This document shows positions 37,421 through 38,062 of a DNA stretch of 38,062 bases, piece by piece. The DNA comes from Phycisphaerae bacterium. Lineage in GTDB: Bacteria > Planctomycetota > Phycisphaerae > Tepidisphaerales > Tepidisphaeraceae. A program made the position numbers and the translations under genes. Below the pieces are notes generated by a model, which was not told the origin of the DNA, made no database searches, and saw nothing but the letters and a program-made list of their open reading frames with translations. Every line of letters starts with the position of its first letter. Position 1 is the stretch's first letter. Where the stretch lies: the NCBI GenBank assembly GCA_014379105.1, contig JACMML010000412.1, positions 1 to 38,062 on the forward strand, in the 5' to 3' direction.

Positions 37421-37903
37421 TTAATCGAGTTTCTCGGCAAGGATCGTCGCGGTTTGCGTGTCGCGGAAATTTTTCAGCTTGAGCGACATCGCCTGATCAG
37501 AAAGCGCAAGGATTGAGATCGCCATCAGCGCGGCGTTCTTCGCGCCGGCCTCCCCGATCGCGAGTGTGCCGACCGGTATGCCCGCCGGCATCTGGGCGAT
37601 CGAAAGCAGCGAATCCAGTCCGCTCAGCGCTTTGCTTTGCACCGGCACGCCGAGCACCGGCAGGACGGTCTTGCTCGCGCACATGCCCGGCAGGTGCGCC
37701 GCGCCGCCGGCGCCGGCGATGATTACCTTGATCCCGCGTCCCTGCGCCTGGCCGGCATATTCGAACAGTAGGTCGGGCGTCCGGTGCGCGGAGACGATCT
37801 TGCGCTCGTGGGCCACTCCGAATTGCGTCAGGATTTCGGAGGCGTGCCGCATGGTTTCCCAGTCCGATTTGCTGCCCATGATGATGCCGACCTGCGGATT
37901 CAT
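37421..37903 (-). CDS. purE: N5-carboxyaminoimidazole ribonucleotide mutase PurE
   Basis: [74 protein letters not shown]. Confidence 0.98.
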   Translation of the reverse strand: MNPQVGIIMGSKSDWETMRHASEILTQFGVAHERKIVSAHRTPDLLFEYAGQAQGRGIKVIIAGAGGAAHLPGMCASKTVLPVLGVPVQSKALSGLDSLLSIAQMPAGIPVGTLAIGEAGAKNAALMAISILALSDQAMSLKLKNFRDTQTATILAEKLD

Positions 37904-37943
37904 AGACGGGAATGATAACCGATATAGATCGATATCGCCGCAT

Positions 37944-38028
37944 GTTTAGCGCCGCATCTTGATGCGGGCGTTTCCGTCGATGCGAACGTTCGTCAAGATA
38001 ACGCCCGCATCAAGGTGCGGCGCTAAAC
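37944..38028. repeat. Long inverted repeat upstream of purE (gtttagcgccgcatcttgatgcgggcgtt)
   Basis: 29-nt arms 37944-37972 and 38000-38028 with one mismatch (G-U capable); loop contains cgaacgttcg. Confidence 0.92.
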
Positions 38029-38062
38029 GGGGAACCCACGGCATTTCCTACCCAATTTAATC

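Noticed and set aside
2431-38028. CRISPR array
   Set aside because: The direct repeats seen have irregular spacing, few copies and no cas genes; they are dispersed intergenic repeats.
1-38062. tRNA/rRNA genes
   Set aside because: No cloverleaf with GGTTCGAATCC-type T-arm or rRNA signature was recognised by eye; a tRNAscan/Infernal run would be decisive.

Overview
The GC-rich window has a planctomycete (Phycisphaerae-like) character: a PEP-CTERM protein, several classes of intergenic palindromic repeat, and many small secreted or membrane proteins. From left to right: (1) A nitrogen/nickel region. On the minus strand it has ureF, ureG, a porin-like outer-membrane protein and the 5' part of urtA (urea ABC transporter binding protein, cut by the window edge), with a sigma-54-type -24/-12 site upstream of the porin. 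On the plus strand it has hypA-hypB-ureE. A ParDE toxin-antitoxin pair and a GH78 rhamnosidase lie between the two halves. (2) A PEP-CTERM glycosidase-like protein and dapL. (3) A three-gene minus-strand module: polytopic membrane protein, SPFH protein with a GYF_2-like tail, and a double zinc-ribbon membrane protein. It resembles the Bacillus YdjG/YdjI envelope-stress proteins but has no PspA nearby. (4) yacG, a Gfo/Idh/MocA oxidoreductase, rplT and rpmI. (5) A hybrid histidine kinase and a SpoIIE-type phosphatase. (6) A TPR lipoprotein and RNase D. (7) Two more toxin-antitoxin pairs, Phd/YefM-ParE and AbrB-Doc, flanking a HEAT-like secreted protein. (8) A DUF4139-like protein, an EF-G-like GTPase, an M48 peptidase, an SGNH hydrolase, a fatty-acid hydroxylase/sterol desaturase, ftsY, a metal-binding lipoprotein and purE. 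At least six different intergenic repeat families are present. The best candidates for under-described biology are the HypAB-UreE/sigma-54 urea region, the SPFH/zinc-ribbon/membrane module, and the repeat families. All assignments come from reading motifs; no database search was run.
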